This document shows, in pieces, positions 28,307 through 35,699 of a DNA stretch of 64,000 bases (positions are counted from its first letter, which is position 1; each line of letters opens with the position of its first letter). The stretch comes from Desulfovibrio mangrovi. GTDB lineage: Bacteria; Desulfobacterota; Desulfovibrionia; Desulfovibrionales; Desulfovibrionaceae. The stretch is taken from positions 1,488,001-1,552,000 of the forward strand of contig NZ_CP104208.1 in the NCBI RefSeq assembly GCF_026230175.1. The letters are read 5' to 3'. A model generated the notes under the pieces. The model was not told the DNA's origin and did not search any database. It worked only from the letters and a program-made list of their open reading frames with translations. A program made the translations under genes and the position numbers.

Positions 28307-28847
28307 TGTACTGTTCAATACTAGTCAGAATCGGGCATTTTTTTACGCACAATGCGTAAAATTTGCGTAAAGTTTGCGTAAAGTTTTTTGCGCCAAATTT
28401 TGCCATTTTCCGGCCCTCTGCCGCCGCCCATCCCCCCCTTGCGCAATGCGGCCTTTACGCAATTCCTGCTCCCCCTCCTGCCCCTCATAGCTTTACGCAT
28501 ATTGCGTGAAGCGGGGACGGAAAAAACATATCCGTTCCGCTATCCATCAGGGCTCCGGCCCCACGACTCCATCTTACCCACTCCCGAGATTTGGCACTTT
28601 TTTGCAATCTCTTGCACAGTGTGCAAAAGGCCATCCTCCTGTTCAGCCCGCACCGCGCCTGCTTTAAGCCCCTGTTGCACGCGCATTTTTGTTGCACAAA
28701 ATCGCCCCAAAAACTCCGAAGGCGTGGGGCGGAGGAGTTCGATTTTTTCCGGCGGCGGCGTTTTTTCTGGATATGTGGAACCGGGCTTGATAGTAGAAAG
28801 CAATCCATACCGGTTTTACTTTTCGCACAGAACTGCAGGGGGTTAGA
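28307..28847. other. Gene-free left end of the element
   Basis: Apart from the arm-site cluster it holds TTGCACA-type repeats: TTGCACAGTGTGCAA, a 15-bp palindrome, at 28612-28626; TTGCAC at 28675; and TTGCACA at 28692. These precede the HNH operon and may bind its regulator. Open frames on both strands here lack ribosome sites and biased codons, so I do not call any. Confidence 0.5.
28342..28510. repeat. Left cluster of integrase arm-type sites
   Basis: Direct copies of TGCGTAAA(A/G)T start at 28353, 28364 and 28375, exactly 11 bp apart. Inverted copies (TTTACGCA) lie at 28342, 28454 and 28492, and a variant follows at 28503. The same 11-bp unit occurs twice next to attR. Confidence 0.75.
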
Positions 28848-29864
28848 ATGGAAAAATGGTCACGCAGAGAAGTAGAGCTAGCAGCAGAATCCTACTTCTC
28901 CATGCTTAAACTTGAACTATCAGGAATTTCCTATAACAAAACCAAATTCAGAAACAAACTATCAGAACTTCTACCAAATAGAAGCGATGGATCTATTGAA
29001 TGGAAACATCAAAACATCAGCGCTGCTTTGGCAAATAACAATTTCCCGCACATTTTCGGATACAAACCACATTTCAATTACCAAAAGATACTTGACTCTA
29101 TTATTCCAGACATGGCTTTAAAACGCGACATACCTCAATACCCAATATCTAGCAAAACTTGGGAAATATTATCTACAAGCGAGATATTAAAAACAGTCGA
29201 CCAATCATGCATAAAGCACAAAATGACCCGCATACCTAAGAATGTTCGATTCTATTTTGGAGCAGATCCAAAAGCAAAAATGCGGGATATTCTTCTTGAA
29301 TTTTATGGCCAAGAATATCAAGTGACACTTAGAACAGACCCAACAAAGACACGTTCGTCTTTAGTTTGGCGCACCGATCTTTCCAAGATGATCAAGAAAC
29401 ATTGCGCGCTCCTGCCACCAAACACCTCTAAAATGCTCCTGTTTACAAAAACAGAACGCCAAGATTCATACAATCTATCGATTGTTACAGAAAATAACGA
29501 TGAAAACTTCCACTTACGTGACGAAGAATTCCACCCCAGACCTCGGATGGAAGGAACGCTAACAAATCGTAGCTCCATCGTGCGCAAGCGCAGTCAGGCC
29601 AACAGGCTGGCGGCCATCAAGCATCACGGACTAAATTGTGTGGTTTGCGGGTTTAACTTTGAGAAGTTCTATGGCCCGCTGGGACAAGGATTCATTGAGA
29701 TTCATCATGTGAATCCGTTGCACGAAGAGGATGGGGAGAGGGAAGTGGATCCAGTGCAGGATTTAGTGCCGGTCTGTTCGAACTGCCATCGGATGTTGCA
29801 CAAGTCATCTAAAAGCATACACACCATTCAAACTCTAATAGAAGCAGCAAACGACTATGCTTAA
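28848..29864 (+). CDS. HNH endonuclease with N-terminal recognition-like domain
   Basis: 338 residues. The C-terminal HNH domain (about 255-335) has C-V-V-C-G-F, I-E-I-H-H-V-N-P-L and C-S-N-C-H-R-M-L-H, so zinc ligands and the catalytic His are present. The N-terminal region (S-R-R-E-V-E-L-A-A-E-S-Y-F, then K-H-Q-N-I-S-A) resembles a domain I associate with restriction-type HNH proteins; that part is recalled, not searched. The first two thirds are AT-rich and the HNH part is GC-rich, suggesting a fusion. The gene overlaps the next by 8 bp, so the two form an operon. A restriction or anti-phage role is inferred. Confidence 0.75.
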   Translation: MEKWSRREVELAAESYFSMLKLELSGISYNKTKFRNKLSELLPNRSDGSIEWKHQNISAALANNNFPHIFGYKPHFNYQKILDSIIPDMALKRDIPQYPISSKTWEILSTSEILKTVDQSCIKHKMTRIPKNVRFYFGADPKAKMRDILLEFYGQEYQVTLRTDPTKTRSSLVWRTDLSKMIKKHCALLPPNTSKMLLFTKTERQDSYNLSIVTENNDENFHLRDEEFHPRPRMEGTLTNRSSIVRKRSQANRLAAIKHHGLNCVVCGFNFEKFYGPLGQGFIEIHHVNPLHEEDGEREVDPVQDLVPVCSNCHRMLHKSSKSIHTIQTLIEAANDYA

Positions 29865-30834
29865 CACAATATTTACACTGCTATCAATAATAGTTTCCAT
29901 CATAATTATAGATATATATGCATCAAAAAAAGATCCTAAATACACCAATATAAAAGAAATGTTATATGCAGCTTTCCTTTTAGTGATATCAACAACTAGA
30001 TTATCGTACTATTTCCAAAAAAAAATTCTTAAAAATCATCCTCTAAAACTAAAATCTCACATATTATCAAGAAATAATATTGATGTACTATTTTCAGTAA
30101 CGTTGTTTATATCATATATTATATACAAAAAGGAACACAACATAATTGCATCGTCAGCAATACTATATATTTGTACATTAATATATATATTATTATTCAA
30201 CAAGTCAAACAAAGCACTATCTCCAGCAATATATCTTCCGATAGCTCACACAGCAGTATACATAAGCACAATTTTTACGAATACACACATACTATTAATA
30301 ATATACCTCATACACAGATTTAATGAAATAGTAATCGCATTTACGGATGATATAAACGATAAACTTTGCAGCAAGACATCATCATCTCAAATAACTGCAC
30401 ATGAGAGAATAACACTTGCAGCAAAATCATATATTGAAATGATATTTATATTCTCTATACTATACTCATCAATGGAAGGCGATATTACTATAAGCTACAT
30501 AAAACCAATCATGACAAGCCTTGACAACCAATTAACATTCTCAATCGACACCCTACAACCAATTAAAGAAGAATACGGAACAATAAATATATTAAAATCA
30601 AAACTAAATTGCATTCCAGACATTTACCAAGACATCACAACACTTTGCCTAATAATATCGCAAAGAATAATGACACTAACCCTGCTCGTCACCACCTTCA
30701 CAGTATACAACAACAGAGCTTTTTACGAACTTTCCCAAAAAGCACCCCGAGAAGATTGCAAAAACTGCATGCCTTACAACACCGCCAAGCGGCAATGCGC
30801 CCAAAACCCAGACAACATTTGCCCATTCAAATAG
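29857..30834 (+). CDS. Polytopic membrane protein with C-terminal cysteine cluster
   Basis: 325 residues, not recognised. It is very AT-rich, with about six to seven hydrophobic segments (L-L-S-I-I-V-S-I-I-I-I-D at the start; I-I-Y-L-I-H; I-F-I-F-S-I-L-Y). The last 35 residues have C-x2-C-x9-C-x7-C, which could bind zinc or an Fe-S cluster. It overlaps the HNH gene by 8 bp and ends before a terminator, so it is a fixed partner. A membrane partner beside a nuclease is a common layout in abortive-infection systems, but this pairing is not one I know. Confidence 0.6.
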   Translation: MLNTIFTLLSIIVSIIIIDIYASKKDPKYTNIKEMLYAAFLLVISTTRLSYYFQKKILKNHPLKLKSHILSRNNIDVLFSVTLFISYIIYKKEHNIIASSAILYICTLIYILLFNKSNKALSPAIYLPIAHTAVYISTIFTNTHILLIIYLIHRFNEIVIAFTDDINDKLCSKTSSSQITAHERITLAAKSYIEMIFIFSILYSSMEGDITISYIKPIMTSLDNQLTFSIDTLQPIKEEYGTINILKSKLNCIPDIYQDITTLCLIISQRIMTLTLLVTTFTVYNNRAFYELSQKAPREDCKNCMPYNTAKRQCAQNPDNICPFK

Positions 30835-30842
30835 CACCACCC

Positions 30843-30874
30843 AAAAGCCCCGCCATCCGGCGGGGCCTCCTTTT
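30843..30874. terminator. Terminator between convergent cargo units
   Basis: AAAGCCCCGCC / GGCGGGGC stem with a T-rich side on each strand. Confidence 0.8.
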
Positions 30875-30890
30875 GCACCACTCACACGAC

Positions 30891-31703
30891 CTATTGCACT
30901 TCAAGAGTATTACAGCTCTCCATCAGCTCCTCCACGTCATCAGGAAGATCCGGGTAGAAGTTGAAGCCTGTGCGCCGTTCAATCTCATCCACGGTAACCA
31001 GGTACTGACTCATAGGATTTGATTCTGTGGCATTCTGCTCAAAGATATACCCTGCAACCCGCATAGGCGGCTGACCAGGCCTAGCGTCCAGATCCTCAAC
31101 TCCTATGATCTTCCAGTAGCCGGAAGGTATCTGGTGGTCTTTTTTCGCATTCGGCAATTTAGGCATCTCGCGTTCATACAAAGTGCCAGTAATCACATAA
31201 ACAGGTTCTCGCTCTGCCAGCGATCGCACATCATGTTCAAGCTTGGCCCACGGCCCACGATTCAGCTTCATCCTCTGAGGCGTTATGTTCGAAAGGTAGT
31301 TTGTCAGCCACCAATACGGCGTCCCCTTAAATGATGCCAAAGGCGCCTGATGCCCCCGATCCATCTTCAGGGCATTAAACGCCCCATCATAATCACTCGG
31401 AGAAAGCGTTTCTTCCTTGGGCAGGTCAGGATCTCGCTTCCAATTTCGATCCCTTTCACTTGCCCCCGTCACACTGTTCACATCCAGCTTGTACCCTACC
31501 CAGTCCGCAAACTTGGTATACGGGTTATTGCTCAGAACATAGATAACCCTGCGAACAATCAGATTTTGGGAAGAAGTACCCTCTGGCAACCCGAACTGAA
31601 CCTGCTCATACGGATCCACCCTATACACCACACCATCTTGCGCATAGGCCGCTGACACAAGCACCGCCAGAGCGCACACAAACGCAACAGTCAACTTACG
31701 CAT
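30891..31703 (-). CDS. Secreted DNA/RNA non-specific endonuclease (NUC1 family)
   Basis: 270 residues from ATG 31703. The open frame extends to 31781 but would run through a terminator, and GGGAGG lies four bases before 31703. It has a signal peptide (M-R-K-L-T-V-A-F-V-C-A-L-A ending near A-Y-A). The beta-beta-alpha-metal active site is D-R-G-H-Q-A-P (His catalytic), with N-I-T-P-Q downstream supplying the metal Asn. Homologues degrade DNA and RNA. In an integrated element it could digest incoming DNA in the periplasm or act as a nutrient nuclease. It appears to be a single-gene unit. Confidence 0.8.
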   Translation of the reverse strand: MRKLTVAFVCALAVLVSAAYAQDGVVYRVDPYEQVQFGLPEGTSSQNLIVRRVIYVLSNNPYTKFADWVGYKLDVNSVTGASERDRNWKRDPDLPKEETLSPSDYDGAFNALKMDRGHQAPLASFKGTPYWWLTNYLSNITPQRMKLNRGPWAKLEHDVRSLAEREPVYVITGTLYEREMPKLPNAKKDHQIPSGYWKIIGVEDLDARPGQPPMRVAGYIFEQNATESNPMSQYLVTVDEIERRTGFNFYPDLPDDVEELMESCNTLEVQ

Positions 31704-31767
31704 ATCGCCTCCCAGTTTGGCGAAAATATGCGTCGCTGCCACATTTATAGACATGATAAATAATATA

Positions 31768-31794
31768 GAAAGCCCCGCCATTACAGCGGGGCTT
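31768..31794 (-). terminator. Terminator of the 31858 small gene
   Basis: AGCCCCGC / GCGGGGCT stem with T-run on the minus strand. Confidence 0.7.
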
Positions 31795-31804
31795 CTCCAT
31801 TCCT

Positions 31805-31850
31805 ACACTACCTACACCATCCCTACACCATCCCTACACCATCCCTCACC
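31805..31850. repeat. Short tandem repeat (CCATCCCTACA units)
   Basis: An 11-bp unit CCATCCCTACA is repeated with a truncated final copy, just after the small gene's stop. Replication slippage is a likely origin. Confidence 0.7.
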
Positions 31851-31857
31851 CCACCCC

Positions 31858-32049
31858 TCACTCCCGCACATGCAGGTGCGCATCATCAAGGCGTGCGGCG
31901 CAGTCTTCTATGCGTTCGCCAACCAGCCGCAGCAGGCCGAGCAGCTCGCTCGGGCCGTCCTGCAGGGCATCGCAGATAAAGCGCATGCCGCCGGCCAGTT
32001 CGTAGAGTTGGAGAACAACATCGGAGTTGTTGTTGAGATTACGGGTCAT
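31858..32049 (-). CDS. Small protein of CI-like module 1, paralogue of 40157-40363
   Basis: 63 residues, unrecognised, but clearly homologous to the protein at 40157-40363. Both share Q-L-Y-E, G-x-R-F-x-C, A-L-Q-D-G-P-S-x-L-L-G, L-R-L, E-R-x-E-D-C-A-A and L-D-D. It looks helical and acidic. The ATG at 32049 has CGGAGG seven bases upstream, and that ribosome site overlaps seqC, the target of the leader RNA. The gene sits where P4 has kil/eta-type genes downstream of its CI RNA. The function of this protein is unknown. Confidence 0.65.
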   Translation of the reverse strand: MTRNLNNNSDVVLQLYELAGGMRFICDALQDGPSELLGLLRLVGERIEDCAARLDDAHLHVRE

Positions 32050-32057
32050 GATGGGCC

Positions 32058-32072
32058 TCCGTTTGATTTGAG
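32058..32072 (-). promoter_or_regulatory. seqC-like target over the small gene's ribosome site
   Basis: Plus-strand TCCGTTTGATTTGAG is identical to 32292-32306. Its minus-strand form runs into CGGAGG, the ribosome site of the 31858 gene, so pairing with the leader RNA would hide it. Confidence 0.7.
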
Positions 32073-32098
32073 ATTTGAGAGAAAGCCAAAAAAAGAGC

Positions 32099-32159
32099 GA
32101 CCAAGTGCTCTCAGGTTCAAACGGAACCCCCGGGCCTCACGGCTACCGGACACTTGGCC
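32099..32159 (-). ncRNA. CI-like leader RNA, module 1 (seqB)
   Basis: Minus-strand stem GGCCAAGTG (32159-32151) / CACTTGGTC (32107-32099), nine pairs with one G-U, then T7. Inside it TCCGTTTGAACCTGAG (32125-32110) is nearly complementary to two identical upstream/downstream 15-mers. This is the layout of phage P4 CI RNA, where seqB pairs with seqA and seqC to force termination. The size (about 61 nt) is also close to that RNA's 69 nt. Function is inferred. Confidence 0.65.
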
Positions 32160-32244
32160 GCTATATTTACCACATGATGACGGTCATGCGGCAAAAGCAG
32201 TCAAATTGGGATGCACCTATCCCTAGGATACAGGGAAAAGCGCA

Positions 32245-32289
32245 TAAAAAAGCCCCGACTAAAGCGCACGGATGCGCGGGACTCGGGGG
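32245..32289 (-). terminator. Leader terminator t1 of CI-like module 1
   Basis: Minus-strand CCCCGAGT...AGTCGGGG with an inner GCGC/GCGC stem and T6, between seqA and the leader RNA. Confidence 0.65.
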
Positions 32290-32291
32290 AG

Positions 32292-32306
32292 TCCGTTTGA
32301 TTTGAG
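32292..32306 (-). promoter_or_regulatory. seqA-like target at the transcript start
   Basis: A 15-mer identical to the one at 32058-32072, at or just after the predicted transcription start of the module. Confidence 0.7.
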
Positions 32307-32313
32307 GAGGTCA

Positions 32314-32342
32314 GGATTACAGAGAGGGGTGGTGGGTGTCAA
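32314..32342 (-). promoter_or_regulatory. Promoter of CI-like module 1
   Basis: TTGACA (32342-32337), 17-bp spacer and TAATCC (32319-32314) on the minus strand. The start would be near 32307. The sequence TTGACACCCACC recurs in the second module at 40863-40857. Confidence 0.65.
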
Positions 32343-32501
32343 GAGGTGGCGGAATAAAGCCCACCTAAGGACAGCAAGACCGAGGACTAGTAAAAAACCA
32401 CCGCTATTGATGTGCACAATCTTTACAAAAACTAATTTTCGATGTCAAAAGGCATCACTCGCACACCAACCGTAGCCATCCGACATAAGGGATATCAGAC
32501 C

Positions 32502-33479
32502 ATGACCAACGGAGATCTCAAAACAACAACTCTGAATTGGGCTCAACATCCAATTTGGGACACCATATCCTCTGCCACCGAATTACCTGTTTTCAAAAAT
32601 AAAACAGATTTAGAGAATACAGTAAACGCGCGCATCAAAATAACACTCAAAATACTAGAGTTTATAGCATCAACAACAGAAAAAAATGACAATACACTTA
32701 TCGCCATAAACAAACTTGAATGTATGATAACGTCAGGCACCATAATCAGGATAATATCCTTAATTAATTCATCTCTTGAATTGAACAAACTCAACTATGA
32801 CAAGTATGTAACTTCCATTCTTCACAGATGTGCAATTGAGAGCATTACGAGACTCCAATGGATTTTCACCCATACAGATAAAAATAGCTTCGATATATAT
32901 ATTGAAGATGGTCTGAATAATATCGAAAAAAGATTTGAGTACTCAAAAAAAAATTTCTATCCAGACACACAAGAATGCGATGAATACTCAAGAACCATGA
33001 ACAAGGCCATTGATGTCATATATAATTCTTCAGGAAAAAAAAGAAATCCAGTTATTAAAAATAGAAAAATGCCAAAATACAATAAAATATTAGACGAGAT
33101 TGGAAATTCAAACTCATACATACTGTATCAGATGTTTCCATCATCATCAATTCATGGATCATACGATGAGTTACTTGTAACTCGATATGATAAAAAAGAA
33201 TATGAACAACCGTCCAACGATACTTTTACTACCTACAACATACTAATAACCGATGAGGTAATACGACTTATAGAATTATTCATTGAACACATTCTTTCCG
33301 ACAAGACAGCTCACAAATTGCTTTCTAGCAATCTAGATAAATTCCGCCAAGCATCGCGGGCCCTTATTACCCAACTATCACACTTCCACCACGCACCGCC
33401 CCCCTACCCACTAACCCCCTCTAACCTATTCCTATCCGCCCCAACAGCCGCCGCATGCCCATGCACCACGGCGCTTTGA
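32502..33479 (+). CDS. AT-rich cargo protein with chimeric C-terminus
   Basis: 325 residues from ATG 32502 (AAGGGA upstream; the frame opens at 32442). Predominantly helical and AT-rich, with R-C-A-I-E-S-I-T-R-L-Q-W and H-G-S-Y-D-E-L; a faint resemblance to DUF5677-like proteins is possible. The last 25 or so residues are proline/alanine-rich and are read from the antisense of a duplicated gpV 3' end (33405-33533), so the natural stop was probably lost or moved when the cassettes recombined. Function unknown; position beside CI-like module 1. Confidence 0.55.
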   Translation: MTNGDLKTTTLNWAQHPIWDTISSATELPVFKNKTDLENTVNARIKITLKILEFIASTTEKNDNTLIAINKLECMITSGTIIRIISLINSSLELNKLNYDKYVTSILHRCAIESITRLQWIFTHTDKNSFDIYIEDGLNNIEKRFEYSKKNFYPDTQECDEYSRTMNKAIDVIYNSSGKKRNPVIKNRKMPKYNKILDEIGNSNSYILYQMFPSSSIHGSYDELLVTRYDKKEYEQPSNDTFTTYNILITDEVIRLIELFIEHILSDKTAHKLLSSNLDKFRQASRALITQLSHFHHAPPPYPLTPSNLFLSAPTAAACPCTTAL

Positions 33480-33533
33480 TCCGGCTTCGGAACAGCGCCG
33501 TTGTTATGGGTGTGGTCCGCCAGCACGTGCAAG
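33405..33533 (-). pseudogene. Remnant of the gpV (spike) gene 3' end
   Basis: 129 bp aligned without gaps to 35701-35829, the gpV 3' end. Read on the minus strand, it keeps 42 codons in frame through the same stop: L-H-V-L-A-D-H-T-H, P-K-P-D-Q-S, V-V-H-G-H-A, L-E-G-V-S-G. Many differences are silent, so it derives from a diverged allele rather than a fresh duplication. It lies left of the ASCH-X-GNAT cassette. Confidence 0.8.
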
Positions 33534-33546
33534 ACAAAGGGCAAAA

Positions 33547-33571
33547 GAAAAGCCCCGCCGAAGCGGGGCTG
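33547..33571 (-). terminator. Terminator of the ASCH-X-GNAT operon
   Basis: AGCCCCGC / GCGGGGCT stem followed by T4 on the minus strand. Confidence 0.75.
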
Positions 33572-33574
33572 TTA

Positions 33575-34075
33575 CTAGTGAATATAGCTAGGAGGGCACC
33601 CATCTAGATATCCATTGAATACAAACTCATTCATACCAGATACATAGTAGGAAAACCGGACATCCTTCAATTCAAATCCCTTCGACAGAAGCAAGGGGGC
33701 TAATGAGTCCACCCGTTTTTCAGAAACCGTAATCATGGGTAAAACCCCATTAAAAGATCGCAAACTAGCATCTAACAACTGGCGTCCTATCCCACATTTA
33801 CGAAAGGATTTAGCCACCAACAAAGTACAAATCTTATTCTCAGTTAAGCTAGATTTTAAAATAGCCAAACCAGCAATCTTCCCTCTATGCTTAGCGAGTA
33901 AAATCTCACGCTCCCCCAAAACAAGCCCAAAGCCTACTTTAGTCTGTAGCCAGTTCGTAAAGCCTGGATAATCGGCGTCAAGACCCAGAAGCAGAGGGGC
34001 AACAGCTCTGAGATGTCCAGTCACCATAGGCATCGTCAATGCACCATATTGAAAGACTTTCTCAATTTGAACCAT
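33575..34075 (-). CDS. GNAT-family acetyltransferase (third gene of ASCH-X-GNAT operon)
   Basis: 166 residues with the GNAT fold. Motif A is L-L-V-A-K-S-F-R-K-C-G-I-G-R-Q-L-L (the R/K-x-x-G-x-G acetyl-CoA loop), preceded by the beta-strand I-A-G-L-A-I-L-K. The N-terminal half lacks an obvious substrate signature. It overlaps the preceding gene (stop 34062, start 34075) by 14 bp, so translation is probably coupled. GNAT toxins in toxin-antitoxin pairs acetylate aminoacyl-tRNA, but this protein lacks a recognised antitoxin partner. Function unassigned. Confidence 0.75.
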   Translation of the reverse strand: MVQIEKVFQYGALTMPMVTGHLRAVAPLLLGLDADYPGFTNWLQTKVGFGLVLGEREILLAKHRGKIAGLAILKSSLTENKICTLLVAKSFRKCGIGRQLLDASLRSFNGVLPMITVSEKRVDSLAPLLLSKGFELKDVRFSYYVSGMNEFVFNGYLDGCPPSYIH

Positions 34076-35180
34076 TTTCTACGCTCCCCTTTTTGCTGCC
34101 ACCTAAAGGGCTAACCGGAATTTCACCCGAAGAGTTTTCGGAGCCCCGTTTCTGCTGCAACCATTCGCGACCTGTATCATATATATAATTCGACATGCAA
34201 CCCAGCGCAACCGTAAAAAAAAGGACTATCACCGCATAACGCAACCAGAGAAGGCAAGTCGTGCGATCATATTTATTTTTGATCAAGACCAAGCAAGACT
34301 TCACATCTCCTTTAAATTTCCAATGATATGCCAACACACCATTATGTCTTTTCGAATTCAAATAAGCATGATCAATATACTTCTTCCAGACATCACACTC
34401 CAAGTACCTACATACCCCGTACTGTGGTGAGTTAACTAAAATCTCATTGTCAGAACTACATACATAAAAAATATGGACCTTATTAAAAACAAACTCTCCT
34501 TTATCTCTTATCTCATCCCTCAATCTCTTACTTATAGTTCTCAATTCATTGATTTGCAAGTCAGTAATTTCTACACGAGACAAAAACCTTTGAAGATAAG
34601 AATTAGCAAGCTTCTCTTCTGATATACATCCTAAAAGGGCTTCACCTTTCATTCTTAATCGAAAATAAACTTTTCCATTAATATTATCTGGCACTAAAAC
34701 GCTAAAAACGACACCTTCTCCTTCAATTATTGACATATCATAATCACTATGTGTCAATTCATTGAGAATACAAAACAATTCGTCATCTTTTGAAACACGA
34801 TGCTGATAAGCATCGTTAATTACATTAATTCCAAGATCTTCATTAAATACAGAACTCAGGACAGATACATCCTTCATATAGGGAACTAAATCCTGAATAC
34901 CACCAGAATAATATGTTCCATTATGCTTCGGAATAAAGATATTAAACTTAGAAATCTCCTTTGGATTGTATATCATTATTCCAATATCAAAAAAATGATC
35001 ATGGATTTTTCCAATCCCTTTACTAGGGAGCCTCCATATATTTATATGCAAGTCTGCCTGCTGACTATTGGGGAAAGAAGATTCCCACATCGATTTTTTT
35101 GTAAATTTACTAAATTTTTTATTTGAATTTATTTTTTCATTTATCGTAGGCCAAATAACAATACTACTTCTCCCAGCCAT
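34062..35180 (-). CDS. Unrecognised protein with C-terminal TM helix (second gene of ASCH-X-GNAT operon)
   Basis: 372 residues from ATG 35180 (the frame opens at 35234). A soluble N-terminal part is followed by one clear membrane helix near residues 320-345 (L-L-W-L-R-Y-A-V-I-V-L-F-F-T-V-A-L) and a short hydrophilic tail. Local features are H-I-N-I-W-R-L and I-H-D-H-F-F-D-I-G-I-M-I-Y. I recognise no family. It starts 2 bp after the ASCH gene stop and overlaps the GNAT gene by 14 bp. A membrane tether for the other two products is possible. Confidence 0.55.
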   Translation of the reverse strand: MAGRSSIVIWPTINEKINSNKKFSKFTKKSMWESSFPNSQQADLHINIWRLPSKGIGKIHDHFFDIGIMIYNPKEISKFNIFIPKHNGTYYSGGIQDLVPYMKDVSVLSSVFNEDLGINVINDAYQHRVSKDDELFCILNELTHSDYDMSIIEGEGVVFSVLVPDNINGKVYFRLRMKGEALLGCISEEKLANSYLQRFLSRVEITDLQINELRTISKRLRDEIRDKGEFVFNKVHIFYVCSSDNEILVNSPQYGVCRYLECDVWKKYIDHAYLNSKRHNGVLAYHWKFKGDVKSCLVLIKNKYDRTTCLLWLRYAVIVLFFTVALGCMSNYIYDTGREWLQQKRGSENSSGEIPVSPLGGSKKGSVENGSN

Positions 35181-35182
35181 AA

Positions 35183-35614
35183 CTACCTCGAAATATTTAT
35201 ATATGAAAATGATTGAGGAGCTCTCAACCCACACTGAAAATCATCCAGACAGTAGTATTTTGAAAATTTAAAATGTCTACCTATTACAAAAGCATGCCCT
35301 ATTTCTTTTCCATAAAAATACTTAAAAAACCTATCCTCATCTATGCCAGAACAATCAGCACATTTATTCCACAACATCTCAGGATGCATAGATATACAGC
35401 TGTCAGAATAAAAACATCCTGTTATCATTTTAACAGGAGCAGTTTCATATACAACAAAAAGCCTGACTCCATCTCTTGTTTTTTGCTTTCTGAATTCGAA
35501 TTTTTTTTCAGAATTATAAATCTTTTCTACAAATTCAGGATGGATAGAAATCAAACAGACAACAGACGGTACATCCATCTTCGTAACATCTCTTATCATT
35601 TCAACCAGATTCAC
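35183..35614 (-). CDS. ASCH-domain protein (first gene of ASCH-X-GNAT operon)
   Basis: 143 residues from the GTG at 35614, chosen because AGGAG lies seven bases upstream; the frame extends to 35644. The ASCH signature is I-S-I-H-P-E-F-V-E-K-I-Y-N-S-E-K-K-F-E-F-R-K (about residues 21-44), followed by beta-strands with V-Y-E-T-A-P-V and I-G-H-A-F-V. ASCH domains resemble PUA folds and bind RNA, or read modified nucleobases. The pairing with GNAT and the membrane protein is tight, so the three likely work together. The cluster lies at the 3' end of gpV, a usual site for phage cargo genes. Confidence 0.7.
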   Translation of the reverse strand: MNLVEMIRDVTKMDVPSVVCLISIHPEFVEKIYNSEKKFEFRKQKTRDGVRLFVVYETAPVKMITGCFYSDSCISMHPEMLWNKCADCSGIDEDRFFKYFYGKEIGHAFVIGRHFKFSKYYCLDDFQCGLRAPQSFSYINISR

Positions 35615-35699
35615 AGCACGACTCCTGTTCAAAAAAACACACACCCACGAGCAGTTATTTATATATAATTACTCAAAAACACAACTCCTTCAACTACTT

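Noticed and set aside
28388-28846. Open frame of 152 codons at the left end of the element (and antisense frames there)
   Set aside because: No ribosome site, no codon bias, low-complexity protein rich in P, L and S, and overlaps arm sites and palindromes. Treated as non-coding.
31704-31781. Longer start of the secreted nuclease
   Set aside because: It would read through the terminator of the neighbouring gene; the signal peptide starts at 31703.
31805-31850. CCATCCCTACA repeats as a possible CRISPR or att structure
   Set aside because: Unit is only 11 bp, directly tandem with no spacers. It is a slippage-type tandem repeat.
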